Shown here one piece after another: positions 47,046 through 60,445 of a stretch of DNA of 64,000 nucleotides (position 1 is the stretch's first letter; each line of letters starts with the position of its first letter). The position numbers and the translations under genes were made by a program. A model generated the notes under the pieces. It worked only from the letters and a program-made list of their open reading frames with translations. It did no database searches and was not told the origin of the DNA. The stretch comes from Sipunculus nudus (lineage: Eukaryota > Annelida > Sipuncula > Golfingiida > Sipunculidae): contig CM049306.1 of the NCBI GenBank assembly GCA_026874595.1, forward strand, positions 81,370,142-81,434,141, given 5' to 3'.

Positions 47046-48949
47046 TAATTAGCGCATTAAGTGTTTTTCTATTTAATTTTACACTAATGTTCTGTGATGT
47101 GTATACGAATCACTCATTAGCGAAATATTTTTGTTACAAAGTGAAATTTCCCCATGCCGTCCTTTACGGTGTATTGTTATCATATATACTGGCATTGTTA
47201 AATAACGCCGTTACTTGTCAACATGTCGCGAGTGAAACATCAAATCGTTTTTCTCAGTTTTTTCAAGGTACGGAAGACGACTGCTTTCTGAATAGTTGCC
47301 CGCGTACATGGTCAAATATTAGCAAACTTTATATAAATTAACTCTCCATATACCGGTGAGCGCTCAAACGCTAACCCATTTCTATTACAGTTTACAGAAG
47401 CATGGTATTTTATTTTTAAAAACAATTTAAAAGAAATACACTATACCTCTGTCTGTTTCACAGAATATTTGACTCCTACCGCGCTTCCTTCACCGGCCCT
47501 TGGTGTGTGTAGAAATGTTACAGGTTGTACGGAATGAAACACCCGCTGGGGATAAATTCATGCACACGTGGAGGACATGTCACTGATATCTGTAATGGTC
47601 CTTACATTTCAAGATGAGCGGTCGGGGGTCAGAAACAACTACAGGATTTCGATCATCAATTTCGCTTTGCATTGTTACTGGATCTCACGATGTGTTTATT
47701 ATAAAGAGCTCACGTGGCACACATTAAGGATAAGTTATTACTTTGAAGAGTAAAGGTAATTTAAGTGGGTGAACCCCGGTGGGGTGTGGGACTAAGTATG
47801 GCACTTAATACGTATTGTTCCTGCGCGTTCATTTAAAGTTACATGTTAGAATAGCTTAAATCAATATAGATTTGGGTCTTATATAGACAAAATAGGCGAA
47901 TCATGATGTATCACACTTTCTTATCTGTAAAGGTATTCGGGTGCAAAGAACTGTGAGGTCAAACACAGATATGATGAGTCAGAGCCTGGTCCGGGTGCCT
48001 GGTAGATGCCCTCTAAAATGATAAGATTACTGGGTTAAACACAACTTTGAATTAGATAATATTAAAATATTACACATTTCTAAAATAAAGTTTTTCTTCG
48101 CAATTTGTCAGACAAAGGTTTTTTTCCTTTGTATTTACCATTTTCATGTATAATACTAAAATAAATATTACTGCTGCGATTTGTTGAAATATTTAGCTCT
48201 AGTCTTGCATTATATACGCTAGCATTATTATCCTTTAATTATTTCCCCGTTGAAGCTCAGTTTCATACCAAATACGATAGATGGCGCTGCAATGTACCTA
48301 CTGGATACACTCTCTTAGTTTCTGACAGATGGCACCCTTAGGACATACTTTAGTATGCGGCATCGTTCACGACATTTCAAGACCAAAAACGAGTATATCT
48401 GACTCCTGGCCACAGATGTGTTGCGGGATAATGGTTGAGTGCCATCACAACCAATTATAATATAGGTGGCAACAGATGTTTCATTAAAAAATTAAATATA
48501 ATAAATATAAAAATAAAATTATGTTACATAATTTGTGTGCACCAGTGGTGTACCATCTTGAGATCATCAGGGTCAACTCGATCTTCCATGAAGGCCACAA
48601 ATTATATTGAAAACTTGTTGTAGAAATCTTGCACAAAGAAGGTCAAGCAAGCATTTGAAGCACCCCCCTCCATCATAAGTGTTTTAAATTATAAGCCTGC
48701 TCAATGTGAAAATCAGTATGACATTAAAGCTATCACCGATGCCTTTCATTAAGAAGAGGGAAGGTCACCGATAAGTAGAGCATCCCCTTGTAAGAAAAGC
48801 ACGTTTGTCTGAATAAGAGGTCAGCTCTGTTCAGGAAATATCAGTAGGACAATAACGACTTGTGGTTAATGCTTTGCAATTTGCCTAAAAATCAAAGGGA
48901 TTCTTTTTCTTCATGTGGGGAAAGATTTGGTAAACGAAGAAAGGTTAAG
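47046..48949. other. Intergenic, no gene recognised
   Basis: Short open frames only. No splice-supported exon or known repeat was seen. Confidence 0.4.
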
Positions 48950-49135
48950 GAAAATATGTTTGAATGCGTCCACAAGCTTTTTCTTGAAAAAGTGGGTCCT
49001 GTGACCTTGACCTTTGACCTTGTGACCAAAAATAACAGGGTTCTATTCCTGTTGGTAGGTCAGCAATATGTGTAAGATGGAACGTTTGAGATAAAATGTT
49101 CGGCTTAATAAAAGTCCACAAGCATACCGGAAATA
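48950..49135 (+). repeat. Single core unit related to the 1-620 repeat
   Basis: Shares CCACAAGC, GTGACCTTGACCTTTGACCT and CCTGTTGGTAGGT..GCTATATGTG-like blocks with the array at the left edge of the window. It includes a perfect TGACCTTTGACCT. Confidence 0.7.
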
Positions 49136-49318
49136 TGAATCCCGTTAATCACGTTTTGACAGGACAGGTATAAGTTCATCTAAAAAATTGATACACCCCT
49201 ACTACACTATAAGTGGACATACCTATCAATCACTGAATTACTTATCTAGATAGGGGGCCTAGGGTGAAGGGCAAGTTACTTAGTAGCCAGGGTCTCCCGC
49301 GTATAAGTAGAAGAGGTA

Positions 49319-49742
49319 GTTAAAGCTAAGTGCCACTATCATTTCTGGAATTGATAATGAACTGAAACGTTTATACTTTGTGCTTAATAGGGCTGTATCA
49401 ATATATCGATATATCGATACGAATCGATACACGGCGTCGATACGATAACCGAAATGCGTTGCATGCTGTATTGGTCGTATCGATTGATTGCAAAAGAATA
49501 GGGATATAACTCTTTTACTTTTATATAACCATGACGATTTATAAATCTAAATGCATTGTTTATTTGTTGCTTTGGCCTTTAAGACCTGCCAATAAATGTA
49601 TATACGCATGCACGTCAGTACTTCCATAACAAACAGGCGCATGTGAGCGATAAAAAAAGGATGATGAAATATATTAATGAAATTGATATTCATATCACAT
49701 AAATTTTATTAATAATAAGGTACATTCACGTATATATCCTCT

Positions 49743-49800
<58 letters not shown>

Positions 49801-51546
49801 TTTATATATATATATATATTAATTCTATGACCCCAGCAGGGTACTTATTCGCTTATGATAAATCATTTTATCTCTTACTATTTTTTATTTACGCAGGCGG
49901 TCAAAGGTTACTCGGAACTCCCGCGTTCGACAATAGATGTAAAATTAATGGTTAAGGCCTGGGGACAAATCCTGTACAAACATGAGAGTGACTAATGGGA
50001 TTCATATTCACAGAACAAAACAGTGTAATTACATGACATAAAAAATACAGCCTATGAACCTCCCCACCAAATGCAATGAAACAGTGTTTGTGCATATTTG
50101 AGGGGGGAGGGGATAAAAAAAAAGGCTTTTTGTTAGTCTTGATAAGATAGATTTTGATAATTAAAATCAACTGGTCTGTTTATTTATTCAACATCAAGCT
50201 TAAGCTGCTAAAGATCATAGCATACTAAATACGTAGTATGTTAAAATAAAATAAAAACATATAAAAACAAGATAAAGAAATTTTATCTAGAAATGATATA
50301 CAAAGAAAAATGAAACGTATCGTCAATACGTATCGGTATCGAATTAACTGTATCGCAATACGTATTGTATCGGAAGAGGCGGACCGATACACAGCCCTAG
50401 TGCTTAAAGTTGATTCATGTTGGAAATCAAACTGATCAAGGGTGGTCACCATGCATTTTGGTTAGATATGACCAGTAAACAGGACGGTGGTCAACTGGAT
50501 TTTATGATGGACTGAAGAAAAATCAGTAAAAGAATATGATCAGCTACACAATTGCAGTAAAGTGTAATTTGAAACATTTTATTAATAAAAGAAGCCAGCA
50601 ACATAATTTTTTTTTAAATAAAGAAATTAAATTATGAAAACAGAAAATATAATGTCAAAATTCATATATAATAAAAATAAATACATGTACCTGGAAATGA
50701 CCAGAAAACATCACTTCTCTGTAGGAATAAAATAAAATTTACAAAAACTAGAATTGATTTTTTTTTTTATTTTACTTTGACCTATGAATCCTTTATACTA
50801 TATTATAAATTATCACCCACAAAAGACCTCTGTACCCCGTATAATGCATGACGATTTAGGCCCGGTCATGGTATACGGTACGTTCATTAGCCTTTTATGA
50901 GAGAATCCCAAAAACCGTAATAAACGCAGGAATTTCGGAAAGTTTTACGTTTTAAATCGTGTACACAGTTATATGATTGTCGAATCTAACGTAACCAGTC
51001 ATAAACTGAGAAATATATTATTATAAATGGAGTGTAAATGGATATTGATTTGATTTGGGCCCGGGAGACGTATTTCGGGAAAATTAACCGACTGTCGGAA
51101 CATTTGTTTTAGTTAGGAATTGGCTTGATTTTCCGAATTTTAGTTACCGTTCTGGTGTCTATGAGTTAGAGTACTGTCAAATATATTATAATCAACTGGA
51201 GAAAGTGTAAAATACGCAAAAATAAGTATGGCACGGCTGTTTTCTGTGGGCCCGGGTTTTCTGACGGCCCAAATTAAAGGCTTTTTAACCATTATTAAGA
51301 GTAATAAATTACTACTTAAAATAGGAATTATCAGCTAAATGTTTATTTAAAAGGGAAGGGATAGACCCAATCTTCATGATTAACTAAGTTTCAAGATCGT
51401 TTCTATTAGGGAAGGGTCTTTTTTATGTGTTTAATTGGACCCGGGTTTCTCAGTCTGGACCCGGATTTCAGTGTGTCCCAATAGCAAGTGCACCAGTAAC
51501 GGCGCGTCCGCGATACCCAGTAGCCATAGTGGCACTTAGTTTTAAC
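49319..51546. mobile_element. Repeat D, copy 2: 21-bp inverted-end element carrying a nested hAT insertion
   Basis: GTTAAAGCTAAGTGCCACTAT (49319-49339) and its complement at 51526-51546 match at 20 of 21 positions. Without the nested insertion the element is about 1.2 kb. Part is homologous to 11655-12720. No target duplication or transposase was recognised. Confidence 0.6.
49388..50399. mobile_element. Non-autonomous hAT-type insertion (1,012 bp)
   Basis: Ends TAGGGCTGTATC and GATACACAGCCCTA, flanked by GTGCTTAA at 49380-49387 and 50400-50407. The paralogue at 11721 has one GTGCTTAA and no insert. The interior has CGATAC-rich ends, a long (TA)n run (49746-49819) and no transposase. Confidence 0.92.
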
Positions 51547-51739
51547 CACTCGCAAAGTTGAGTATTCCGCAGCCCTTTATATCTTTAGTAAAGCACATAG
51601 CCCATAGGCTGGCAGTATGATTATGTTTTGCATAAATGTAAATAATAATTATTCTGAATTCGGGGAGACCTTTCGAACATTTAATGATCTAAAACTCACA
51701 TTGCTGTGTTGTTGTATATATCCGTAGGAGAAGTCTTAC

Positions 51740-52075
51740 ACTTCTCCTATTTGGGCATTGTTGGACGGCCGGAAATATTGTATTAACTGTCAAACTTCAA
51801 AATCAGAATTTGTTACATTTCAGGGAAACACCTGTTTACATTTCACATGCGTATGCGTACAAAATATTACGTATTCCGTAATATCCTTAACAAAATCACC
51901 CATGTTTATGTTAGTTGCCTTGAAACAATTCCTATCCAACACACTTGAACAGACTTCACTGTTTCCTTCCCTACATTTATACCTACAGCGTCGGTGTGTT
52001 TAGAAGCCCGGTGCATTCTGGGTGTGGAATCCCTAAACAGCAGAGTCGTATTCCTGTTAGTCCTAGTCTACAGAG
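51740..52075 (+). repeat. Dispersed repeat E, copy 1
   Basis: Shares blocks such as ACAAAATATTA, ATCCATGTT/CCATGTTTATG, CAATTCCTATCCAAC, TACCTACA.CG and AGCAGAGTCG with 54750-55235. A more diverged piece is near 27930-28065. Family unknown. Confidence 0.6.
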
Positions 52076-53299
52076 CATGGCGAACCTTTAGCAATATTCC
52101 TGTTTGTCATGAAAGCCCCGACATGGATTCAAACATACGCTGATTATATACGGAATTTCATTTAACCTTATTTTAGTCTAAAAAGACAAAAGAACACTTT
52201 ATAAGATAGAACACTAAATCAGATAGTACAGGTTTTATTCAAGTATGATTAGTTCTATCCATATATCTATTAGTTGTCTGTGACACTCCACAGTACATCA
52301 TACTTGGCATGTCGCTAACCGTATCGACATAGCGTACCTATTCGTATCGATATGTTGATCCACATTTAGAAAGAGCATATCCAACATCTTTCATTGATTT
52401 CCGTGTATCGCAAATTCATTCGACTGGTACTTTTCTATGATGATTTGTTTTAACTGTCATTGCGAGTTTTGCGGGGGCTTGATTTACATGACCAGTCGAA
52501 TATGGCTAATACAAAACGAATTACATAACTCTTTTCCATATTACAGCCGTTGGTTTGACATTTACCTTCAGCAGAAAAAGATGCTTTGAATTCTCCTGCT
52601 GATATTGCTTTGAAACAATAACCGTAATTTGTTTATAGTTTAAACCACTTTTTGAAGCAAACAAAGTTTGAAGTGCGTACATGACTTTTTGGTTTCTAAA
52701 AATCTAACAAAAAAAAACTTAAATTTGCTTCGATATCATGAATCAAATTTCGATAATAACAAATGAAGAATCCCCTGTGCTGCCATCTGTCTTTATTTGT
52801 TTAAATGTTTGCAACGGAAAATCATCTTTTTATACCCCAATGTCTGGTACAATTAAACTGAACTTTTGGTCATGTGCTTCATTTAAGACTAGATGGAATT
52901 CTCAATAAAACTTACTTTGTTCACGATGTCTGCGTGTGGTTTAGGTGCTACGCTCCATTAGCAGCGGCTACGCTACGCTCAACTATTCGCTACACTAACC
53001 GCTGCATTAAATCGCGGTTGCCGGTCAGGTTTGGCCACTAGGCGGTGCTGTCTCTGTGGAATTCCCCCAGCGTTATATCTAACCAAGCACATTGCAGGTA
53101 TCACCAGCACAAACGGATGGTCTTCGAGGTACCGGTCACTTTACACTGCTGTGGAAAGCGCTTGGTAACACAGACTTACTTTTTTCACCCCCATTGGAAT
53201 ACACACGATGCAATCGTCAGCTTTCAACACAGTCTTTATACTGATTTGCCTGAGGTAAGTTACCCCCCACTGCCTGCTGTTTCGTGTATTGCGTGCCGC
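52076..53299. other. Intergenic, nothing recognised
   Basis: AT-rich, no splice-supported exon and no clear repeat structure. Confidence 0.4.
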
Positions 53300-53530
53300 A
53301 CGAGCTTGCCCCGCGTAACTATGTTTGTTTACACGCGCGCTAAGCCAATCAGATTTCATCTACCAGTTCTGCAGATTTTTTTAAACGCAGAGCCAATCAG
53401 ATATTACCTTATCCAGCGCAAACTGACTTGGTGTTGCCAAACCTTAAAAATCCTGCTATTTCCCACAGCGTGTGAGTGGAAGGACAATGGGCCGGAAGGT
53501 CACGCGCTGTGTTCAGAGCGTATTTAGGCG
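53300..53530 (+). repeat. Dispersed repeat with CCAAT motifs, copy 2
   Basis: Second copy of the segment at 40605-40865. It has two AGCCAATCAGAT motifs about 55 bp apart. Confidence 0.6.
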
Positions 53531-54749
53531 CATGCCAAACATGTGCTTTGGCAAACTGTATGTGCTAACAGAATATCTGCCTGGTACCTCAACATGTGTT
53601 CTTCGACAATCTGAAACAGTTTGAAAACGCCCGGTACAGATAAGTTACCAGGGTAAGATACGGAATCTTGGAAAACGGGGCTCAGTACCCTGCAAGTGGT
53701 AAATAAGTGTGACGGGAAAGGTAGTATAGACTTTGTACAGAGCACTCGCGTGCATATTTACAGAAAGAAAACGGCACCAGATGCCACAGTCGACACTGAT
53801 TTTCGGTATTAAGCGGATACATATATTATTCTATTTCCCAGGTTAAATAATTGGTCGCCAAGGATGGGGTGCGCACCCAATTCGCTCCCTCTAAATCCGC
53901 CCCTGGAACTTGTGTAAAGTTGCAGAGGGTTTCGTGTTGGTCTCAGGGACAGCGAAAGTGTCATTAACAAGCCAATGAGGTCTCAAGCGATCATGCAGCG
54001 CCATTCTCCATTGTACCTTGCCGCCAAGTTAAACAAGGTAATCCGACTCGAGACAACTCTTGCAGACTCGAGAGACATTAAATATTTGCACTGTGACAAG
54101 GAGTGGACAATGTCACCTTTGTCCAGCGACAAAAGGATCCACCTACAGAGGGGCGGCTTGTCGCATATAGCGGTGTGCTCCTACGGTAATGTTGATCTGA
54201 AAACCAGCCGGAATATCCCCCCCCCCCCACCCTTGCACACACTGAACACAATCTGTGTAAAATAGGTGAAATCAGACTCATTGGTAGAGTAACATGAAAA
54301 AACATATACATGATATTCATTATAATGTGTTTATAAGCGCTTGCGTCCCTTTATATTCATAATATTATTATACAGTTTTGAAATATACATCTCAATATAC
54401 ATTTCCGTATCCTTTATTTGGCGCTGTCTTTTCCTTGTGCCTGGGCTCTCTCTGAGCATTCCCGACAAACATAACACAAGCATAATATAACGCTGGAAAA
54501 CAGATCTAGGGCCCATATATGCGCCAGCTGTTCTATCAGTCCCTTCATCCAGAAGCCTGCCACCGAGCAGACTCGGACACGCAGGTCGGCTGTTACGGCC
54601 AAATTTAAATGACCGGCCAATATTGTAATAACGGCCATAATAAAATCGTGATAATAAAACTGCAATTCATCTAACGTGCCAATGTTGTAATAAATCTAGA
54701 CAATTTTGTGTAATAATCCATTCAAAATTAACCTTCCCCAGTTAGGAAT

Positions 54750-55235
54750 TGTGGGACGGACGGAACTACTTTTCTCAACTTTCAAATTTAAAATTTGTCA
54801 CAGATCAAGGAAACATCTTCTGTTTTCATTGCACATGTGCATGCTTACAAAATATTATTTGTTCCATTAGGTTCTCTTCGGGAAAAAAATATCCATGTTC
54901 ATGTATTTGCTATAATTGATACAATTCTTATCCAACGAACTCCATAATCATCTTCACTACTTTTTTACCTACACCGCTGTAGTGTCCAAGAGTGTCAGAA
55001 TATGTAAAGATCGGCAACGCATAAACTGAACGAACTTTCATTGACCGCCATCACACTGTAGCTCTGGCGAGAAAATGTGAGACTTGAGTGTAAAACAAAA
55101 ACCGTGAACACGGAAGCGGAGCTAGCTCCCGACATTTCAACAGCTAGTGTATTAAGAAGCCCCAGAGCATTATGGGGAACGGATTTCTTTACCCATAATC
55201 CATAACCAGCAGAGTCGCGGATTCTTATCAGTGGG
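54750..55235 (+). repeat. Dispersed repeat E, copy 2
   Basis: See 51740-52075. This copy contains extra sequence before the shared AACCAGCAGAGTCG end. Confidence 0.6.
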
Positions 55236-56549
55236 ATTCAGCCTAGCGTCCGAGTGCTTTACTTGACCATAAGCCCTATTTCTGATCCCGATTGATTGTC
55301 ATTCCTGTTAACAACATATGACCCTCAATAGTTATATATACCTAGGTTCTCCCTTGTTATGTCTTCATATCATAATTGTCGATCCCCCTTTTCAGTCCGA
55401 TCTTCCTGTGACATTACGTTAATGAATATGGCCCAAAGAACTATGACTGCGCGATTATGTTGCATAAAGCTTCAACAAAGCGCAAAGCATTGCATCACGA
55501 AATGGACTTTATTGATGCATAATTTGTATTTGTTCTATTCAGTAAATTTCACCGACGATTAAACAACAGGTGCTCCTTTTCATTCTGCGATCTGCTGCGT
55601 TAGGTTCTAAAATATAAAAATAAAATATATGTTATCTTTGTCTCCGCTATGGCCCATGAAAAAACTCAGTGTAAATACATTGATACTATGAAATATAATA
55701 TGGATATCTAACGAATTTAAAAAAGATATGAAACATTCCTAAAAAAATGTGATTTTCAGTGGGCGAATAGTTTAACTCATCTTGCAAATATTTCACGAAA
55801 CAGTTTAATCTGCATTCGAATGTCACATATAACCGTGACATTTGATAATCACATGCATATAACTCATATAAAAATCACAAAACAGTAAAATTCGAATAAA
55901 ATAATAATTTTCAAATCTTAGTTTTGTTTTATTCACTTCAGAACATACATTTAACATATATCACATCTCAATGACATTATTTAGACTTGGCGTTTCAGAT
56001 ATTATGACCTTGCGCCGAAAATCTACCTGCTCTGTTAATCATTTCTTATTTAGTATCCAGGGCTATAAATAATTTATAATATTTCCAAATATTTAACGAG
56101 ATAAAAATACAAAGAGTTTTTAAAAAAATCATTTTCCCTATACGTGGACTAACGATATAGTTCTAATAGTGAACATTTATCTTTGAGTGCAGGTGTCCTC
56201 TGTTAGGCAGATGTCATTTACAACTGCACAAAAAGAGGTCACCTGCACTTTAAGATATACCCTGAATCCGTGCAAATATATTGGTCCTGTCAAATTCAAT
56301 CCTTACAGAAGAATAGCCCTACTTTATGAGGAAGCGCCGTACGTTTAAGGTCCTATCTTAACAAGATCTAAAGGGAATGTATTTTTAAAAAGAAAATGCA
56401 AGGTCTCAGGTGCCAGAAATTTTTGTCCATAGATAGTTTGTTCAGACGAGGCTAAGTTAAATATTATACTCATGAGTGTGACGTAATGATTACATTTAAA
56501 TATATCACTCAAACTCTGTTTACGTCTTCATTGTTATCAGCTTTGTAAT
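55236..56549. other. Intergenic, nothing recognised
   Basis: 3' flank of the SLC23-like pseudogene. No exon and no repeat structure was seen. Confidence 0.4.
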
Positions 56550-56704
56550 TCATTTCCATGTCGACTGATTATTTCCGGTTTCTTCCTGGGCAACAGGAGC
56601 GTCCTTGCTAAGACGGAAGAAAAGGAATATAGCTAAAAAAACAAAGAACTTCTGCAGCAATCCAGAAATAAAGGACAGATTGTAGTCTTTATTGTCCCTT
56701 TCGT
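56550..56704 (-). pseudogene. SLC23-like block D (C-terminal tail)
   Basis: The acceptor CTTCACAG is followed by ERDNKDYNLSFISGLLQKFF, a hydrophobic stretch and a polar tail ending in TGA at 56550-56552. Its assignment to SLC23 rests on position and the DYNL-F pattern, so it is weaker than blocks A-C. Confidence 0.6.
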
Positions 56705-58325
56705 CTGTGAAGTCACCAGTAGCTTTTGTTTATACCCCTTTAATTCTCTCTGTTCCTTTGTTCCTTTAATGTAAGGGAATTTATAGAAGGAAAACTTAAA
56801 GAGAGTTTAACATTTTACAAAATGTTCAGTTATCATACTTTTGCATAAAAAGTTTAAAAATACCAAATGCCCTTTCATCAGGAAAGAAATACTATTATCA
56901 CGATAGGCGGGAATATCTTTGAAATTTTGAAACGCCTGGTGTTGATATGTAAGGTATAAAAATGATGCAAGCATTAACAACCATTAATTTTAATAGACTT
57001 TGTTTTTTAAAATGGCTATGTACAGTTAACCAGGCGAAATATAGCAAGTCAAAAATGAATGAATACAAAGTTTTCTGTTGCGTGTAGCACAAAACATCCC
57101 CGAGTTCCACTCACACAACGAAGATGTTAAATGAAAAACTGACTCACAAATATAGTACAAAATATATATAATTATTTAAACAAACATTATTTACAATATA
57201 CACAATATATGAACATAAAGTCTCTAACACATAATAACTAAATCTTGGTGCGGTACAAATGAAGAAATACTTATCTGCTGTAAATCAAAGTCACTGGTGC
57301 TGGTTCGACGAAATAAAAAATGACTCCGGGGTTGCTCTGAGGAGTCATAACGAAAGTTCAGTTCATAACCCGTGCACAACCATAATAAAGTCCAAAACGT
57401 CCAAAATGTCTCCGCCTTAACACAAGGAGACTACATATCATCAGGCCTGGATATCCCTGGATATCAGTTCTTGTTTGCAACCCAATTCAAAATCACTAAA
57501 TGAAGGGTATTTATAGTGTCTGTGGACCTTAACGCAATATCGATTTATAGTGTCTGTGGACCTTAACGCAATATCGATCGATCCACTTTTAAATTCCAGT
57601 TCAGGTTGTTTAACCGCTGTTAATGAATGAATGAAAACGTTCTCTTTGTCCGTTTATTTGTTGTTGCCGGAGTTCAATAGATGACTGTAAGCGACACGGG
57701 TCAACGCGTTCCTCTTGTTCCTGGGTCAATGGTTCTAAGGTCCTTCCGTGAGTGCCCTGCCATCGCGTACGGACATACATCACAAGACTTTAAGCCATGA
57801 CAGCTTTAATTCGATTTGGATTAAGTCGATAAAAAGATATTTAATTTTATCCTATAAGAGATTGTGTCGATAACGTAATTGTTTAAGTGATTATCATATC
57901 TCCTCTATTCTCTCGACCATTAAAAAAATACCATTTTAAGTGGTCGAGAAATTTTTATAATAATAAAACGTAAATTGTCTGAACAAAAAAATGCTATAAA
58001 TCCGCCGACAAACTTTTATTCCTCGGGGAACATTCTTATTTAGTTTTGCGGTTACCTATTTATTCTCCCATTCTGTTACAGTTCCTGTGCCATGGTTTGC
58101 AGGCTTGCCCACGTGCACTATATGTAATACCATGATACAGACTTAAGTTTTCTGATCAGCACTAACTTTTTTTAAACTCTGTTTATTCTTCATTGAGCGT
58201 ACAAAAAGTTATAATAATTAATGCAAGGTACTCTTCAAGGTCCAGATTGTAGCGTTTTGTTGTCTCAAAACAGGAGAAAACCAGAGAAAATCATATATAT
58301 ACATAGAACGGGTCACTACAATAAA

Positions 58326-58405
58326 CCCTCTCTAATACCAGAGAATCGAACCCTGGTCCTAAGCTTAGAAAGTCGGGCTTATTACCACTCGACTGTCTAG
58401 ACCCG
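58326..58405 (-). repeat. tRNA-like SINE head or tRNA pseudogene
   Basis: The minus strand has GACAGTCGAGTGG (A-box-like) and, about 38 bp on, GGTTCGATTCT (B box) within a CCAGGGTTCGATTCTCTGG T-arm. The acceptor stem is poor, so a functional tRNA is unlikely. Confidence 0.55.
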
Positions 58406-59306
58406 TCATCAATCTGTCGTATACGAATGCATATCAAAACATTACTCAAGCCTTACTGACATTACATTTTTTATCACTTTAAGTCTTTAACGTTGCTGGA
58501 TGTTTATACATTTTACATTTTCTTCATTTTCTAAGGCTAAATGTTAATAGCTGAAAACAGTTCTTTGCAAAAGAACAGCGGTGCATGGTGTTATGTTAGC
58601 GTCATATTGACCCTCTGGCATTACGACTAGATTACTGGCGCCAGAGTGTCATGACATCTACGTCTGAGGATCGCATTATAAGGCCTTATGAAGATGCAAA
58701 TATTTTGGTCAATTCTGACAACGCTTTATGGGCTACAGGTGCACTGTCAATCAACATAAACCAGACAATCCGTTAGCATTTTTGTGTACTTTCTAATAAT
58801 ACCAAATATGAGCGAGAAAAGTTCCTGTTTAACCCAGCATTTTGGTAAACCCCTGGGCTTGTTTGTTGATTTTATGACCGCATGGACACAAGCATGGCTA
58901 GCACGGGTTACAGGACGCAGGCAACTTGCAGGCTACACAGGAAATGGCCCGTGTCCATGGAGACGGTGTTTCAGTTTGGGTTGCGAGCTCACATATATAC
59001 TCTTGTGTTTATTCACCATTCTAAGCATAATATTGAGATTATGGGCCGTTTACCACAATATGTATGGAACCAGATGCAAGAACACTGCGATACATTCCTC
59101 CATATTACTAGTATCACGACTCGAGTAGGCTTACCAGCCCAATTATCCGATTGCCTACTGAGTCGGGTTGTCACGGCTAGGTGATATGTATGATATTTTG
59201 TTACATACTGGACTTGGTGATCTGTACCCCATACATAACTGAGTTCTACAATCAGTAAAATGAAACAATTAAGTCAGCGGGACAGAACTACTGAAAGAGG
59301 ATTTAC

Positions 59307-59563
59307 CCATTCAGATTACATCTCCGTTATCTTTCTTCCATTCTGGCAAAGAAAGCCCGAGAATGATAGCCAAGCCGAAGATCATGGCGTTTCTTGATGA
59401 CGTCATATCCACGTGTCATAAGTTGGATCCAGCGATGGAGGGGAGTACACCGAGCAAGACCATAGTTATGGCAGCTATCACTTGGTCAGGTATGATATTG
59501 AGGGCGGCGCCGAAATTACCACCGAAACGCAACAAGAAGACAGCAGCGTGCAAATATTCATGG
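59307..59563 (-). pseudogene. SLC23-like block C (two stops)
   Basis: Encodes SHEYLHAAVFLLRFGGNFG, AALNIIPDQVIAAITM, a TGA after GSNL, HVDMTSSRNAMIFGLAIILG, LSLPEWKKDNGDVI and a TGA. The left splice junction does not join block B in phase. Confidence 0.82.
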
Positions 59564-59707
59564 CTATAAATTCTGAAGATAAAACGTTATTCCATACTCA
59601 TATACTTATACAATACTTGACTGTTAAATTTAGGTAATTATGATGATTAATGTTAAGGTAACAGTCATCTATTCAATCTGATCGAGTTACAAGTCAAGCC
59701 CACGTAC

Positions 59708-59787
59708 CCCTGTTACAGCGATAATGCCGAGACCGCTGTATGTATTAGCACCCGCCGTCAAGCCCATGGCGCCGCCAAAGATATTAC
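59708..59787 (-). pseudogene. SLC23-like block B (NAT signature region)
   Basis: The acceptor TTAACAG is followed by NIFGGAMGLTAGANTYSGLG and IIAVTG, then a GTACGT donor. Open throughout. Confidence 0.75.
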
Positions 59788-60445
59788 CTGTTAATTAAAC
59801 ATTAAATTATAACAAACGCCCTGTGCCGGAGTAAAAAGAAAGAACCTCAAAAGATATAGGAATTATGGTCATGTAGCCATATTGCACAAAACGATGGACT
59901 CTTCAATAGCATTTTTAGTGACTGGCGCAATGTGGACTCCATATATTGCCCCTGCAGTTACCTTTGATTATATCACTCCATACAAAACTGTGCGATTTGA
60001 CATACTTCCATTGATTAATGGTCTGTGCATGTATGTACTTTGAATATTTGACCATTAAAACACATTACGTAGCTTGATTCGTCATTCGTGCAATTGTCCC
60101 AGTTAATTCTTTGGTTTGCTGACGACACAACAGACTTAATACAACAAAAACTGTTGGGTTGCCGTTAGCGGCTAGTAGCCATGATGTAAGATATAAGGTA
60201 TGCAATTATTACAATCGTACGTACAGTCAATGTTCTGTTTCCTTTATCATGATATACAGTATAGCCTTATTCATTTGCCATGGTTTATACGATCGTTATT
60301 TCAAAGAAAATTTAAACATTGCGGTCCCGTCTTCTCAGAAATATTGTGATTTCGAGAATAATATATAATTTCCATTATATGATTTTCTTATATTAATAAA
60401 CAAGCACACACAATATATTATCTGAACTAAAACAGATAAAAATAC

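Noticed and set aside
58784-59184. Two overlapping plus-strand frames of 100-114 codons
   Set aside because: No recognised family, mutually overlapping, and antisense to the SLC23-like pseudogene span.
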